Assembly (NCBI RefSeq): GCF_000372725.1
Contig: NW_005198611.1
Location: forward strand, 388,679 to 452,678
Source: Emiliania huxleyi CCMP1516
Lineage: Eukaryota > Haptophyta > Isochrysidales > Noelaerhabdaceae
DNA: 64,000 nucleotides
Direction of reading: 5' to 3'
Shown: piece after piece, positions 8,426 to 20,608 of the stretch
Numbering within the stretch: the stretch's first letter is position 1
Layout: each line of letters starts with the position of its first letter
The notes under the pieces: model-generated
What the model saw: only the letters and a program-made list of their open reading frames with translations
Databases searched by the model: none
What the model was told of the DNA's origin: nothing
Program-made: the position numbers and the translations under genes

Positions 8426-11400
8426 ATGAGTCGGCTGAGGAGCACGACGCTTCGGAGGAGCCGCTTGGCCGGCGCAAAGGTCATGGCAGCTTGCGGCCAG
8501 CACGTCGGCCGACGAGGCGGCCACGACTTCGCGGACTCAGCTGGCTTCGTCCACAAGCTGCTGCTGCGGGAAGAGAACGAGCGTGTCCGCCGGCTGCTGC
8601 TCGAGCCGTCCAGCGACCTCCGCCATGCACTGCGTGCCGAGATGGCGGGCGCGCTGCCCGAGTCGGACGAGGGTCACTCCGGCGAGGCGGGTGGCTGGGA
8701 GTACTACTCGCGCACGCCGGCGCGTCGCGACTTGCCTCTCATATGCCGTCGCCCGATGGGCGGCGCCAGCTTTCAGGAGCAAGTGCTGCTGGACCTCAGT
8801 GCTCTCGCGGACTCGCATGGGTACGCGGCGGTGGGCGCCTTTGCAGGCAGCCCCGACGGTCGCCGCTTCGCATACACGCTCGACCTCGAGGGAAGCGAGG
8901 AGTGGAGGCTCGTGATTGCAGAAGCGGCCTCCGACGGCGGCCACGACAGCGGTCTGATCGGCAGCAGCGGTCTGATCGGCAGCATCGGCCGCTGGCTCGT
9001 CGGCGGGTGGCAGAGCAGCGGCCCGCCGCCGCTGCCGGCGTCCACGCTGCGCGGTGTCACCTCGCTACAGCTGGGTGGTTGAGCTGCGAGGGCAAGCCTC
9101 TCTTCACTGCTCTGGGCTGTCAGCAGGCGTCGACTCGCTTGAGTGGGTGGACGGCGGCGAGGCGCTCGCGTACACGGCGCGCGACGGGCGCGGCCGTCCG
9201 GCACGCGCGCTGCTGCACACTATCGGCTCTCACCACACCGAGGCGCCGGCCTACCTCTGCATCTCTCTCTCTCGCCCTTTCCCTTCGACCTCTCCCTCTT
9301 CTCTCTCTCCCTCTTCTCTCCCTCTTCTCTCTCTCTCTCTCTCTCTCGCTCGCTCGCTCGCTCGCTTGAGGCGCCAACCCGTCCCGCCAGGACGTGCTGC
9401 TGGTGGAGGAGGAGGAGGAGAGCTGCTCTCTCTCCCTCTCGACCACAAAGGACGGCGCGTGGCTCGCCATCTCCTCCCACTCGCGAGACTCGTCCGAGGC
9501 GGAGCCGCGGCCGTCATGAGGCGCTCGCAGAGCCAACCGGCAGCCTTCTCGGACACTTCTCGGAGCCCTCCTGCAGGTGCGGCTGCTGCCGGCGACAGAG
9601 GCGCGGGGGGCGACGCCGCGCCTCGTCGCACCGCGCGAGGCGGGCGTGCACTATTTCGTGGAAGGGCTCGCGCCAAACTGCCTCCTCGTCATCAGCAGAT
9701 CTGCACGCGCCGGCGGAGGAAGTGGCGGCGGAGGAAGTGGCGGCGGAGGAAGTGGCGGCGGCCGTGGAGCCGGAGATGGCGGCGGCAGCGGTGGCGGCAG
9801 CGTTGGCGGCAGCGTTGGCGGCGGTGCCGCCGGCGGCAGCAGCGGCAGCAGCAGTGGGGGCGAGGGTTGCGGCGGTGAGGGCGGCGGCGGCCTCGGCCTC
9901 GCCACCGTCTCCGTGTCGGACCTGCCTTCGGCTCGGTCCTCGTGGCGCCCGCTGCGGCCGCCGCGCGCCGGCTCGCACATCGAGGACGTCGACGTGTACT
10001 CTGGCTGGCTCGCCCTCTACGAGCGGAGGAGCTCCGCCAAACTTCGAGCTCCCTCAGCGGGACCTCGGCGGACCCTCTGTGAAGCTCGCCCTCCTCGAGC
10101 GTAGGGCGGCGGTCCCGTGCCTCTCCCTCCTCCGCCTCTCGCTGCCGCCGCCCGCCGTCTCCACGGCTTGCAGCGCCGCCCCGCCGGCCGTGCGGAGCGA
10201 GGAGCGCGTCCCCTCTGCCGACCGTGCGAAGGGCTGACCGCGACCTCTCCCTGACGCGTCCTGGACCTCTCCCTGACGCGTCCTGGACCTCTCCCTGACA
10301 CGCTCTGGACACGTCCCTGACGCCCTGGACACGTCCCGCGCAGGAGCCCGTCCCTCTGCCGACGCGCGGCGGGCCGTGCCGCCTGCTGCCGCTGCCGCGA
10401 GGCATCGGGCGCTCAGGAGCCCCGCCTCGACTCGGGAGCTGCATCTCTTCACAGCTCCGAGCGCAAACAGGCTTTGGCGCCCAGGAGCTGCACTTCGAGC
10501 TGTCGACACTTGCCAAGGCGCAGGCCGTCTACTCGTACTCGCTCGAGGCCCGCAGCTTGTCGCTCCTTCGCGCCGCAGCGCCGCCGCAGCGACCCGCCGC
10601 GACGCCGCCACCCGAGCTGCACTCTGAGGCGCGGGGCCTCCCTCGGCTGCACCTCGGCTGCACCTCGGCTGCACCTCGGCTGCACCTCGGCTGCTCCTTG
10701 CCGCCGGTGCTGTTCGAGCCAGCCACGGCACGCGCGGCTACTTACTTCCCGCAGGTGCGCTGGGCGCGCGCGGCCGACGGCGCTCGAGTGCCGGTGACGG
10801 TGTGCTCCGCCGCCGGACGGCACGGGCGGCCCCGGTGACGCCCCCCCCCCCCTCGCCCTGACACGGCCTGGACCCGCCTCCGGCAGGTGTGCCACGCGAG
10901 GGGCCTGCGCCTCACCGGAGGCGCGCCGCTGCTGGTGGCGGTGTACGGCGCGTACGGCGCTTGCCTCCACGCGCAGCACCGGCCCGAGTGGCTGCCGCTG
11001 CTGCGGCGCGGCTGGGTGGCGCCGCGCCGGCTCCGTCCGCTCGGGCCGCCAGCCCCGCGAGTCTTCACAGCCCGCACCGTGATCACAGGTGGTCGCGCTC
11101 GCTCACGTCCGCGGCGGCGGCGAGCTCGGCCAGGCGTGGCACGACGAGGGTCGGAAGCGCCGCAAGCGCGCGCCCGGCTACTCGCTCGCCCGGCGGAGAG
11201 CCCCTCTTCACGGCTCCGAGTGTGAACAGGCGCGCGTCCGCGCTCGACCTCGCGAGCGCGGTACGAGCGCTGCACGAGTGGGGCTACTCGCGTCCCGCGC
11301 GCACCGCCGCCGTCGCCGACTCAGCGGGCGGGCTCGCGCTCGGCGGTCTGCTGAACGCGTCGCCCGAGCTGCTCGGCGCGGCGGTGCGAATCAGAGTCGA

Positions 11401-12274
11401 GAGATAGCCGAGATGCTCGGCGGTGCGGCGCGGCGCTTCTTTCCTTCCCGCGGCCTCGCCTCCCGTGGACGGCGTCGCTTGACGCCCGCGGCGCCGCGCA
11501 CAGGTGTTGCGCGCGCCCTTCCTCGACCCGCTCGGCGCGATGAGCGACCCGTCGCTGCCGCTCACGCTCGAGGAGCGCGGCAGAGATGTCGCCGAGATGT
11601 CGCCGAGGGAGTGGCCGGCCCCTGCACTAGACTTGGGCTGTACCTCGGCTGTACCTCCGTGTACCTCTCCGCTGTACTCTCAGCCGTGCGTCCACCTCTG
11701 TGGCTCTCGGCTGAACCTCGGCTGTACTTCGGCTGAACCTCGGCTGTACCTCGGCTGTACCTCGGCTGAACTTCGGCTGAACCTCGGCCTCGGCTGAACC
11801 TCGGCTGAACCTCGGCTGTACCCCGCTGTAACTCGGCTGTACCTCGGCTGTATCTCGGCTTTGTAGGAGCGCGGCGAGTGGGGCGACCCCTCCTCCGACC
11901 CGGAAGACGCGGCCGCCATCGCCGGCTACGACCCGTACGCGAACCTCGGCCGCGCGCCGCACCCGCTCCCGCCCCTCCTCATCCACGCGTCCGAGGGCGA
12001 CGTGCGTGTACCGTGCACGCAGTCGCTCCGCTACGTCCAGCGAGCGCGCAGGCTCGCGGCGGCGCCGCAAGGGGGCGACGGAGGGGGAGGACCCGGCGAG
12101 GGGAAACCCTGCGGCGGCGGCGGGGGGGGCCCGTTCCTGCTGCGCGTCGCTTCGGTGGGAGGCCACTTTGGCGAGGGCGGCCGCTACCGTAAGCTGGAGC
12201 GGCTGTCTACAGAAGCGGCTTTTCTCATACGAACGTTCGCAGAGGGAGAGGCGGGTGGTGGGGGGGAAGGTTAG
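8426..12274 (+). CDS. Oligopeptidase B-like serine peptidase (S9 prolyl oligopeptidase family)
   Basis: Many-exon gene from ATG 8426 to the stop at 12272-12274. Exon 1 carries the propeller N-terminus (WEYYSRTPARRDLPLICRRP, DGRRFAYTLDLEGSEEW). Later exons give VDSLEWVDGGEALAYTARD, DVLLVEEEEESCSLSLS, SHIEDVDVYSGWLALYERR and GFGAQELHFELSTLAKAQ. The hydrolase part follows: ARAADGARVPVTVC, VAVYGAYGA, VALAHVRGGGELGQAWHDEG, nucleophile Ser in VADSAGGLALGG (11310-11345), Asp in ASEGDVRVP (11990-12010), His in VGGHFGEGGRY (12155-12185). All three catalytic residues are present in the expected order. The family cleaves short peptides after basic residues, usually in the cytosol. At least ten introns, several with GC donors (after SHHTE and after SRDSSE) and several ending in the shared CTTCAC...AACAG module. 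A Gly-rich insert near 9710-9890 is not typical of the family. Confidence 0.85.
10651..10692 (+). repeat. Tandem CGGCTGCACCT repeats in an intron
   Basis: About four near-perfect head-to-tail copies of CTGCACCTCGG within an oligopeptidase-gene intron. Related units reappear at 11637-11862. Confidence 0.7.
11637..11862 (+). repeat. CTCGGCTGTACCT / CTCGGCTGAACCT tandem array in an intron
   Basis: A degenerate 12-bp array about 225 bp long, just before the exon with the catalytic Asp of the oligopeptidase. The unit matches the array at 10651-10692, so the two introns share a repeat type. Confidence 0.8.
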
Positions 12275-12890
12275 GTGCAGCGAAGACGGCGTTGCAACTT
12301 GCGTGATCTGTGAAACGACGAAGACGGGAGGGAAAACGCGGCCAAACTCTGGACCATTGCGCATGCAGTGGGAAAAAGCGCGGTCTGGAGCTGTGCGGTG
12401 TGCGGGCTGGGGGCACGGTGCCCGAGTGCCGAGAAAGGACGTGTAGTGGGAGTCCCAAAAGTTTTTTTCTGCCGTGTCAGCCTTTTCCTGCCCGGCGCCT
12501 GTGTCTAGGCGCCTGCGCACCACCTCGTCGTGGCCCACCGCCACGCCGCTTCTGGAGACGCTTTCGGTGGCACGCGACGGGGTGGGGGCGGGGCCGCGTT
12601 GTGCTGCACACGGCGAGATGAGCACTTGGAGCACTTGGAGTGCAGTTGGCAGCCTCACATCCAGGGCCGGGGAGCTCAGAAGCGCACCCAGCGGGCCGGA
12701 TGATCGGGATCGGGTTGCGGGCAAGAGAGCCCTAGCCCCGGGGGTGCGCGTTCGCAGGGAAAGGGCCTTAAAGTAAACACGGGTCTCCGAGGGTTGGACC
12801 CGCGTGCCGGGTTTCCCCTTAACTGCAGGACGCCCCCTCTACTCGGAGCTAGTGGACATTACACTGGACACCACGCCCAAACCCGGCGAG
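12275..12890. other. Intergenic region with a dispersed repeat
   Basis: The segment about 12286-12345 (GACGGCGTTGC-ACTTGCGTGATCTGT, then AACGCGGCCAAA) recurs at 20349-20460 with insertions. The rest is GC-rich sequence without a convincing frame. Confidence 0.45.
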
Positions 12891-12901
12891 AATTCTTTTT
12901 T
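12891..12901 (+). promoter_or_regulatory. AATTCTTTTTT motif upstream of the ankyrin/U-box gene
   Basis: Lies 35-45 nt before the ATG at 12936. Same motif and similar spacing as at 26991 and 38301. Confidence 0.4.
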
Positions 12902-12935
12902 GCGAACACTGTCTCAGAGCGCTGCCCGCCTTTTG

Positions 12936-15900
12936 ATGGCTGGGCGGCGGCTGCGAAGGAGGCGGAGGCGGTCAACCACGTGGCGCTGGCGGCGGAGGTG
13001 GTGGCGGGCCGTGGCGGCGGCGGCCCGTGGCGTACTCGCTTGGAGACGGCCAAAGAGGCGCTGGCGGCAAAGAAGGCTCTCGAGGAGGAGGAGAGGGCCG
13101 CAGCCGAAGCTGCTCGCGCCGCTGAGACGGCTCGGATCGAGGCGGAGAAGGCGGCGGCGGAGGAGGCGGAGCGGTTGGCTGCGGAGGAGGCTGCGGCCAA
13201 GGCACGTCTACGATTCAAAGGTGAAGACGAGTCGCCACTCTCGTCTCACCGTGTGGTGTCGGGCCGCTGTAGGCGGAGCAGGCTGCGGCCGAGGCCGCCG
13301 CGGCAGAGGCGGCGAGGGTAGCGGCGGCCGAGGCCGCCGCGGCAGAGGCGGCGAGGGTGGCTGAGGAGGCTGAGGCGGCAGAGGCAGCGGCGGAGAAGAT
13401 TCACCTCGAGAAGGTGGCGGCGCAAGCGGCTCGCGCGGAGAAGGTTCGGATCGAGGCGGAGAAGGCGGCGGAGGAGCAGGCGGAGGCGGCGAGGCTCAAG
13501 GCGGCGCGTGCTGCAAAGAAGGAGGCGGAGGAGAGGCGGAGGATCGAGGAGAAGGAGAAGCGAGAGGAGAAGGCCGCCGCCCGCGCCCGCGCCGTCCGCG
13601 AGGCGGCTCACGAGGCGAGACCCCCGGCCATCTCCCCCCCCCACCCCCCGCCCCGCCCCCGATCCCTCACTCTCCGCGTGGTCCTCTCCAAGGAGGCGGT
13701 GGCGAAGAAGAAGAAGCAGAAGGAGGAGAAGAAGGAGAAGGCTCGACTAGCGGCCGGGCGGCCTGGCATGGCCAAGGTCCAGCCGCACACGATGACTGCC
13801 TCGCCGCAGACCATCAAGGACGGACTCCTGCTGCCGGGCTGCTCGGCGGTGCCGCCCGGGCGCATCGAGAAGCCGCCCAACAAAGAGGTGGCAGTCGCCA
13901 CTGCACCTGTCGGGCCCTTGGCGCCGGGCAACACCCAATCTCGTCTCACGCTACTGTAGGCGGCGGCAAAGCCTCCCCCAGAGAAGGCTGTCGCCGAGGC
14001 CGCACCGACAAAGGCGGCAAAGGTGATGGCGGCGGCGGTGGCGGCGGCAGCAGAGGCGGGCGAAGCCACCACTGAGACTCCGCGCAAGCTCGCCGACAAG
14101 CGGCGGCCCAATAAGGAGAATGCGCGCGAGAAGCAGCGGCGCGAGATGGAGGAGGACGCGCTGCTGCAGGATCGGATCCGCGAGGTGGAGGAGGAGAAGC
14201 TGCGGCAGCGCATCGAGGCCCACCAGAGCAGCTCGAGCGGCCAGGCGCTTTTCCAGCAAACGCTCACTCCCCTTCTCCCTGTTCCTTCAGGAAGCGGCAA
14301 AGGAGAAGGCTCAGCTGGCGGAGGCCAAGGAGAAGGCTCGGCTCGCGGCGGACACGACCAAGCTCACCAAGGTGGCCGCCTCGCCGCCGCCGCAGCCGGG
14401 GCCGCGGCAGCCTAAACCGCGGCAGCCAGTCATGGCGGAGCCTTGCGTCACCCACGCGCCTCCCGGGCTCGTCAAGCAGAGCGAGGTGTTCGAGGAGGAG
14501 CTGCAAGAGATGGTCCGTGATGGAGACGTCGACGCCGTCGAGGGGTTCCTCGATGCCGGCCTTGACGTGAGCGCGCCGCAGGACACGGACGGGCGGACGC
14601 TGCTGTTCCACGCGTGCTTAAGCAACCAGCCCGCCATGGCCAAGCTCCTTCTGCAGCGCGGCGCGGTCGTCGACTTCGAGTCGCTGAATGTGGCTGCGGT
14701 GCGCCTTCGCCCGGCTCTCGTCCGCCTGCTTCTGGACCCGAAATGGGAGGTGGATTTCGAGGTTGTTGACGCGGCCTTGATCAACGTCGAGCGCATGACT
14801 GGCGGCAAGATCCAGGAGGGCCCGATTTCACCATCCAAGCCAGAGGCGTACGATGTGCTCCTCGCCTTCCGTGAGGCGGGCTTCTGCCGAGAGAAGGGGT
14901 TCGTCCTCTTCCGCTCTGCTATGGAGTTCACGCAAGCGGGCGCTCCCCCCTCTGTGGTCGAAATGTGGCCTCTGCCTCCGCGAGCGAGGCTACGGCGTGA
15001 GCAGCGTCTCATTCCATCTCGACCGTGAACAGGTACCTCGATGCCGGCCTGGACGTCAACGTGTCGGTGCCGGTCGCGGAGCACAACATGACGCTGCTGA
15101 CGCTCGCGTGCACGAATGGCAACGCCGAGGTGGCATCGCTGCTGCTGAGCCGGGGAGCGGCGGTCGAGTCCAGCGCTTTGTACCGCGCTGTGGCGGGCAG
15201 GCACGCGGACGTGGTCCGCGTGCTTCTCGCAGCGGGGCCGAGTCGAAAGTACATCGATGAGGCGTCGCACATAGCCGGATGCGTGGCGGAGGACCGTAAG
15301 CTCTACCACTGCGATGTGCTCCAGGCATTCCTCGAGGCGGGCTACCTCTGCTTCTACTCAGCCAGAGCAGTCACCGCCGCCGAAGCCGACCCAGAAGTGG
15401 TCGAGGCGTACCTCAACGCCGGCGGCGACGTCAATTACTCAGTTGTGGCCGGCAAGCACAAGCTTACGCTTCTCATGCTCGCGTGTAGCAGCGGTAACCT
15501 CGCGGTGGCGCGCACGTTGCTTCGCCGCGGCGCGGCGGCCGACCGGAGGGCCAGCAACGGCAACAGCGCCCTGAGGATGGCTCTCACAGTTGAGCCTATG
15601 CCCAGAATCGACGGCCGCGAGGTCCGCATCCAGCCCCAGCAGCGCGTCGACATCGTGCGCGAGCTCATCGAGTACGGTGCGGCGAGCGGCGATGACCTCG
15701 GCAGAGTGCTGTCTGAGGCCGAGCAGCGGCGGAAGCGCGCCAAGGTGAAGGCGACGATGAAGCTGGAGTCCGAGATCGTGGAGCTCCTCGTCCACGCAAA
15801 GCGCGACAAGAGCCTCCTCTTCCAGGCGGTGCACGCGGGCGACGGCGCCATCGTCGACATGTACTTGGACTCGTCGCACTGGCCTGTGGATGCGCCGCGC

Positions 15901-16370
15901 GGCGAGGACGGGATGTCGCTGCTGATGCTTGCCGGAAGCTCTGGCCACGCGCACCTTGTCGAGGCGCTGCTGGGGCGCGGCGCCGCTGTCGACCTCAAGG
16001 ACAAGAGGGGCAGGAGCGCGCTGATGCTCGCCGCGTCGTCCGAGACGGCCGATGCGCTGCTCAAGGCCCGCGCGCAGATCGACCTCGTCGACGGCGATGG
16101 CCGCACCTCGCTGATGCTGGCCGCTCAGCAAGGCCACCAAGACGTCGTTGACACGCTGCTCGCCGCCGGCGCGACCTTCGCGCTGCGAGACGCGAACGGG
16201 CTCACGGCGCCTCAGCTGGCCAAGCAGGCGGGCCACTCTCGAGTCGTCGACGCCTTCAAGTCGCACATCGCTCGCGCGCTTCCGCGCCCAACGCCGGCCG
16301 ACGCCACGCCGCCAGTGCCGCTGACAGCGGTGACGGCGTTGCGCACTGACGAGCAGGAGGAGGAGGAGGA

Positions 16371-16414
<44 letters not shown>

Positions 16415-16667
16415 AGCAGGTTCGCGTCGAGCAGGAAGCAGCAGAGGCGGCGGCGGCAAAAAAGGCTCTCGAGGAGCATGCCGCGGAGGTGTCGAGGGCG
16501 GAGGTGGCGGCGGCTGCGGAGGCGGCGGAGGCGGTCAACCACGCGGCGCTGGCGGCGGAGGTGGCGGCGGGCCGTGGCGGCGGAGGCGGAGACGGAGACG
16601 GCGGCGGAGACGGAGGAGGAGGGGGAGGCGGAGGAGGAGGAGGAGGAGGAGGAGGAGGAGGAGGAGC

Positions 16668-16705
<38 letters not shown>

Positions 16706-19477
16706 GGGCCGATGGAGCGCTTCGCCGTCGAGCGCCTCGCAGGCGAACGCCTCGCCGTGCTCGCGCGGGCGGAAGACGCGATCGAGCAGGCGCGGCTCTG
16801 CGAGCGGGCGGTGTGGACCAAGGAGAAGGGCCACGCCGAGTGCATCCAGGCAGCTGAGCGAGGCGAGGAGGCGGCGGTGCTGGCCTGGCTCGACGGCGGC
16901 GGGCGGGTCGATCAGACGTTCGAGTGCGTCTTTTCGGACGGCTTTCTGAGCGGCGTGACGCTGCTGATGCTCGCTATGATGAAGGGTCACGAGGGGCTGG
17001 CCGAGGCGCTGCTCCAGCGCGGCGCGGATCTCTCGTTGCAGACCAGCGACGGCACCACCGCGCTGAGTTTTGCCGCCGTGAATGGCCACGAGGGGCTGGC
17101 CGAGGCGCTGCTCCAGCGCGGTGTGGATGTCTCGTTGCAGAGCAGCAACAGCGGCACCGCGCTGATGCTCGCCGCCGGGAATGGCCACGAGAAGCTGGTC
17201 GAGTTGGCGTTGCGGCACGGCGCGGCGATCGACCAGCAGTCCGACACCGGCGACACCGCGCTGATTCGCGCCGCCGCGTACGGCCACCTCGCCGCCCTCC
17301 TCTGCTTGCTGCGGGGGGGCGCAGACGTGACGCTGCGCACTGCGGCTGGCAAGACCGCGCTGCAGTGGGCCAAGGGGCAGGGCCACACCGAGTGCGTGCG
17401 CGCCCTCGCGGAGCATGCGGCGGCCGAGAAGGCGGCGGAGAAGGCGGCGGCGGAGGCGGCGTGGGCCGCGGGAGCGGCGGAGAGGGCGGCGCAGAGGGCG
17501 GCGGAGGAGAAGGAGGCGGCGCGGCACGCCGAGGAGCTGCTGGCGGAGGTCGAGGCGGAGAAGAAGCGCGCCACGGGCAAGAAGGGCAAGAAGAAGAAGA
17601 AGAAGGGCGGCGGGGCGGGCGGGGCGGGGCCGTCGCAGGAGCCCGGGCAGGCGGCAGCGGAGGCAGTGGTGGCGGTAAAGGACGCGATCGAGCAGGCCAA
17701 TGCCGTCCAAGAGGCAGCGGGACGGAGCAAGGCACCGTCGGCCGAGGCAGGCGGCGCAGGCGGGGCGGTGGGTGCGAGTGCTGCGGCCTCTGCTTCGAGC
17801 GGCGAGGGTGGCGCGGAGGCTGAGCCGAGCAGCGGGGCGATACCAGAGGAGGTTGTGGACGCGGCTTGGCGAGGCGAGGAGGCGGCGGTGCTGATTTGGC
17901 TCGACGGAGGCGGGCGGGTCAACGCAACGTACGAGTTCGTCTTTTTGAACAGCACTGTGAGCGGCATGACGCTGCTGATGCTCGCTATGACGGGTGGCCA
18001 CGAGGGGCTGGCGACGGCGCTGCTCCAGCGCGGTGCGGATGTCTTGTTGCAGAACAGCAATGGCGGCACCGCGCTGATGCTCGCCGCCGCGTACGGCTTC
18101 GAGAAGCTGGTCGAGATGGCGTTGCGGCACGGCGCGGCGATCGACCAGCAGTGCAACACCGGCAGCACCGCGCTGATTCTCGCCGCTTTCTACGGCCACC
18201 TCGCCGCCCTCCTCTGCTTGCTGCGGGCGGGCGCAGACGTGACGCTGCGCACTGCGGCTGGCAAGACCGCGCTGCAGTGGGCCAAGCACAAGGGCCACAC
18301 CGAGTGCGTGCGCGCCCTCGAGGAGCATGCGGCGGCCGAGAAGGCGGCGGAGAAGGCGGCGGAGGAGGCGGCGTGGGCAGCGGGAGCGGCGGAGAGGGCG
18401 GCGCAGAGGGCGGTGGAGGAGAAGGAGGCGGCGCGGCACGCGGAGGAGCTGCTGGTGGAGGTCGAGGCGGAGAAGAAGCGCGCCACGGGCAAGAAGGGCA
18501 AGAAGAAGAAGAAGGGCGGTGGGGCGGGCGGGGCGGGGCCGTCGCAGGAGCCCGAGGAGGTTGCCGAGGCGCCGTCGGAGGCAGACGCAGCCGAGGCGGC
18601 GAAGAAGGCCGAGGAGGCGAGGCCTCTCCAGCTTCTTGAGACGCTCACCGAGGAGAGGATGCGGCTCGGCATCACGGCGGAGAGCCAGGCAGGGGCGTCG
18701 GCAGCTGTGGCAGCCGAGGTGGCGCGCTTGGACGCTGAGGCGAAGGCGGAGGCGGCGGATCTGGCGGCAGAAGCGGAGGAGCAGCAAGCGGTGGCGGCCG
18801 AGGCGGCGCAGGTGGCGGCAGAGGAGACGCAGGCGGAGGCCAGGGCGGCGCTGTCGGAGGCCCGTGCGGTGTTTGAGGAGGCGGCGGCAGCGCTGGAGGA
18901 GGCGGCGGCGGCGATGGGCGCAGCCGAGTCGGCTGTTGAGGGGGGCGAGACGGCGATTGAGGAGGCGATGGCCGCTGCAGAGGCACGGCGCGCTGCTGCA
19001 GCCGCCGCGAGGGCCAGGGCGGCTGCCGCTAGGATGGCGGCGGCTGCAGCGGGGCAGGCAGCGGCGCAGGCGGTGCAGGCTGCGGCAGAGGAGGAGGAAG
19101 CGGCGGCTGCGCTAGCGGCACGAGCGGAGGACGAGGCTGAGCTGGCTGCGGCGCTCGAAGAGAGCGCGAGGCTGGAGGACGAGGCGAGGCGAGGGGCGGA
19201 CGGGGCGTCGGGCTCCGCGCTGCCGGACGCAGCTCAGTCCCCCGAGCCGGCCGCGGAGAGCGAGGTGCCGCCCGAGCTGCAGTGCCCGCTCTCCTTCGAC
19301 GTGATGACGGACCCGGTGATCTGCGCCTCGGGCCAAACCTACGAGCGGTCGGCCATCGAGAAGTGGTTCGCGAGGGGCAACCGGACCGACCCGATGAGCG
19401 GCGCGGTGCTCGAGCACACGCAGCTGGTGCCGAACGTGCTCGTCCGCAGCATGTGCCGCCGGTATGCGTCGGCGTGA
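12936..19477 (+). CDS. Large ankyrin-repeat / coiled-coil / U-box protein
   Basis: A likely E3 ubiquitin ligase. The C-terminus is a clear U-box: ELQCPLSFDVMTDPVICA, GQTYERSAIEKWFARG, DPMSG (19270-19400); a U-box recruits E2 enzymes. Preceding it: a Glu/Ala-rich coiled coil (12.9-14.4 kb), a first ankyrin block (14510-16290, units such as GRTLLFHACLSNQPAMAKLL), a poly-Glu/poly-Gln tract, then two nearly identical ankyrin modules (16857-17420 and 17860-18320), each followed by a Lys-rich KKGKKKKKGGGAGG linker, and a second coiled coil. Introns seen: about 14968-15032 (65 nt, ends GTGAACAG), 13220-13272 and 13900-13960 (both end CTGTAG), and one near 16562-16702. The ATG is uncertain: 12936 is the first one after the promoter-like motif, but its frame quickly turns Arg-rich, and the better frame (NHVALAAEV) has no ATG. 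Confidence 0.75.
14968..15032 (+). other. 65-nt GC-AG intron with shared 3' module
   Basis: Joins SVVEMW to YLDAGLDVNVS in frame, matching the ankyrin-like pattern VVEAYLNAGGDVN seen further on (15402-15433). It begins GCCTCTGCC and ends CCGTGAACAG, the same end as introns in four other genes. Confidence 0.6.
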
Positions 19478-20608
19478 AAGAGTCGGAAGATGTACGGGGC
19501 GAGGGACCGACCCCGAGACGTGCGGGAACGGCGTGTTCGTTGTGCAGGGAGAGTTGTGTTGGAGTGTGAACTGAACACCACCCACGCCCATGCGCGCAAC
19601 AGTGTGTGAAGAGAGACGCGCCCGTTGTGAGCTGTGAGGGTCGGCCCGCAGGCAGATGCACCGCCGGTGTGAGCTGTGAGGGCCTAGCCGGCCGCCCCGG
19701 TGCATCCGTGGGGAGCGGTATCTTTTGCATCTCGGAGATCTTTGAGCCCGCTCTTGCGGCTCGCCCGAGGACTCGCGGAGTTCGGGGCCAGGGGCCGGCC
19801 AGGCCCAGCCAATTCTCGGTCAGGCGTTCCGGGATGCAGGAAAAAATGTTCGCGGCGGTCTGGAGGCGGCCCAGCGGTGCGGTCTGCGGTCTGCGGACCC
19901 CCAGCGGACCCGTTGGCACGGCCAGCGCGCGGGGGGCACCCACGCGACACCCCCGCCTCACTAGTGCCCTTCCTCTGGGCGTGAAAAGCGAGCTCGCCGT
20001 CAGACGAGCAGCGCACCGCCAGACGGAGGCGCACGAGCGCTCGGAGGCCGCCCGACACGACTCACACATGCCTGCGTTGGGCCCGCGCAGCCGGAGTATT
20101 TTTCCGGGCTGATGGCCATGCAGGGCAGGGCGTCGCATCGAACCCCAAGGAAGGAAGGAAGAAAGGCAGAACCACACTGACTGGGATTGTGTGTATGCAG
20201 GTCCGACCGGTGGGCACCGCCTGCGCTCGGCACCGGGCACCGCCTCGTTACGACAAAATGCGCCTGCTGGCGCGGACCCTCAAGCTCACAGCTCTCAACA
20301 ACCGCTGGAGCACTCGATGTCGTTTCTGGCGGGCCTGCCAGAACAGAGACGGCGTTGCCACTTGCGTGATCTGTCTGTGAACGCACAGCGCCATAACGTA
20401 TTTTCTTCTCAATAACGGTCTGTGAAGTGACAAGAAGGGGGGGAACGCGGCCAAAGACGGCGGACCCTCACAGCTCACCGGCTAATCGCACTTGCTTGGG
20501 CGCTACAACTGTCATTTTTGGCGCGCTATTTCCATCTCGCGCAAGCGTTTTCTCATGCGGCGCCATCCACTCCAACTTCAAGACGACAGCCGAGAGAGCT
20601 CAGCAAGC
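19478..20608. other. Intergenic region with several dispersed short repeats
   Basis: GTGAGCTGTGAGGG occurs at about 19627 and 19669 and inverted near 20465. CCAGCCAATTCTCGGTCAGG (near 19808) recurs at 43333. 20349-20460 resembles 12286-12345, and 20195-20250 resembles 5226-5270 inverted. A pocket of old repeats; no gene supported. The promoter of the kinase gene probably lies in 20470-20608. Confidence 0.45.

Noticed and set aside
16535-18787. 750-codon minus-strand ORF
   Set aside because: Leu/Arg-rich antisense shadow of the ankyrin/U-box gene, caused by GC-rich codon bias.
19029-20240. 403-codon minus-strand ORF across the U-box end
   Set aside because: Overlaps the U-box antisense and runs into repeat-bearing intergenic DNA; no domain-like sequence.
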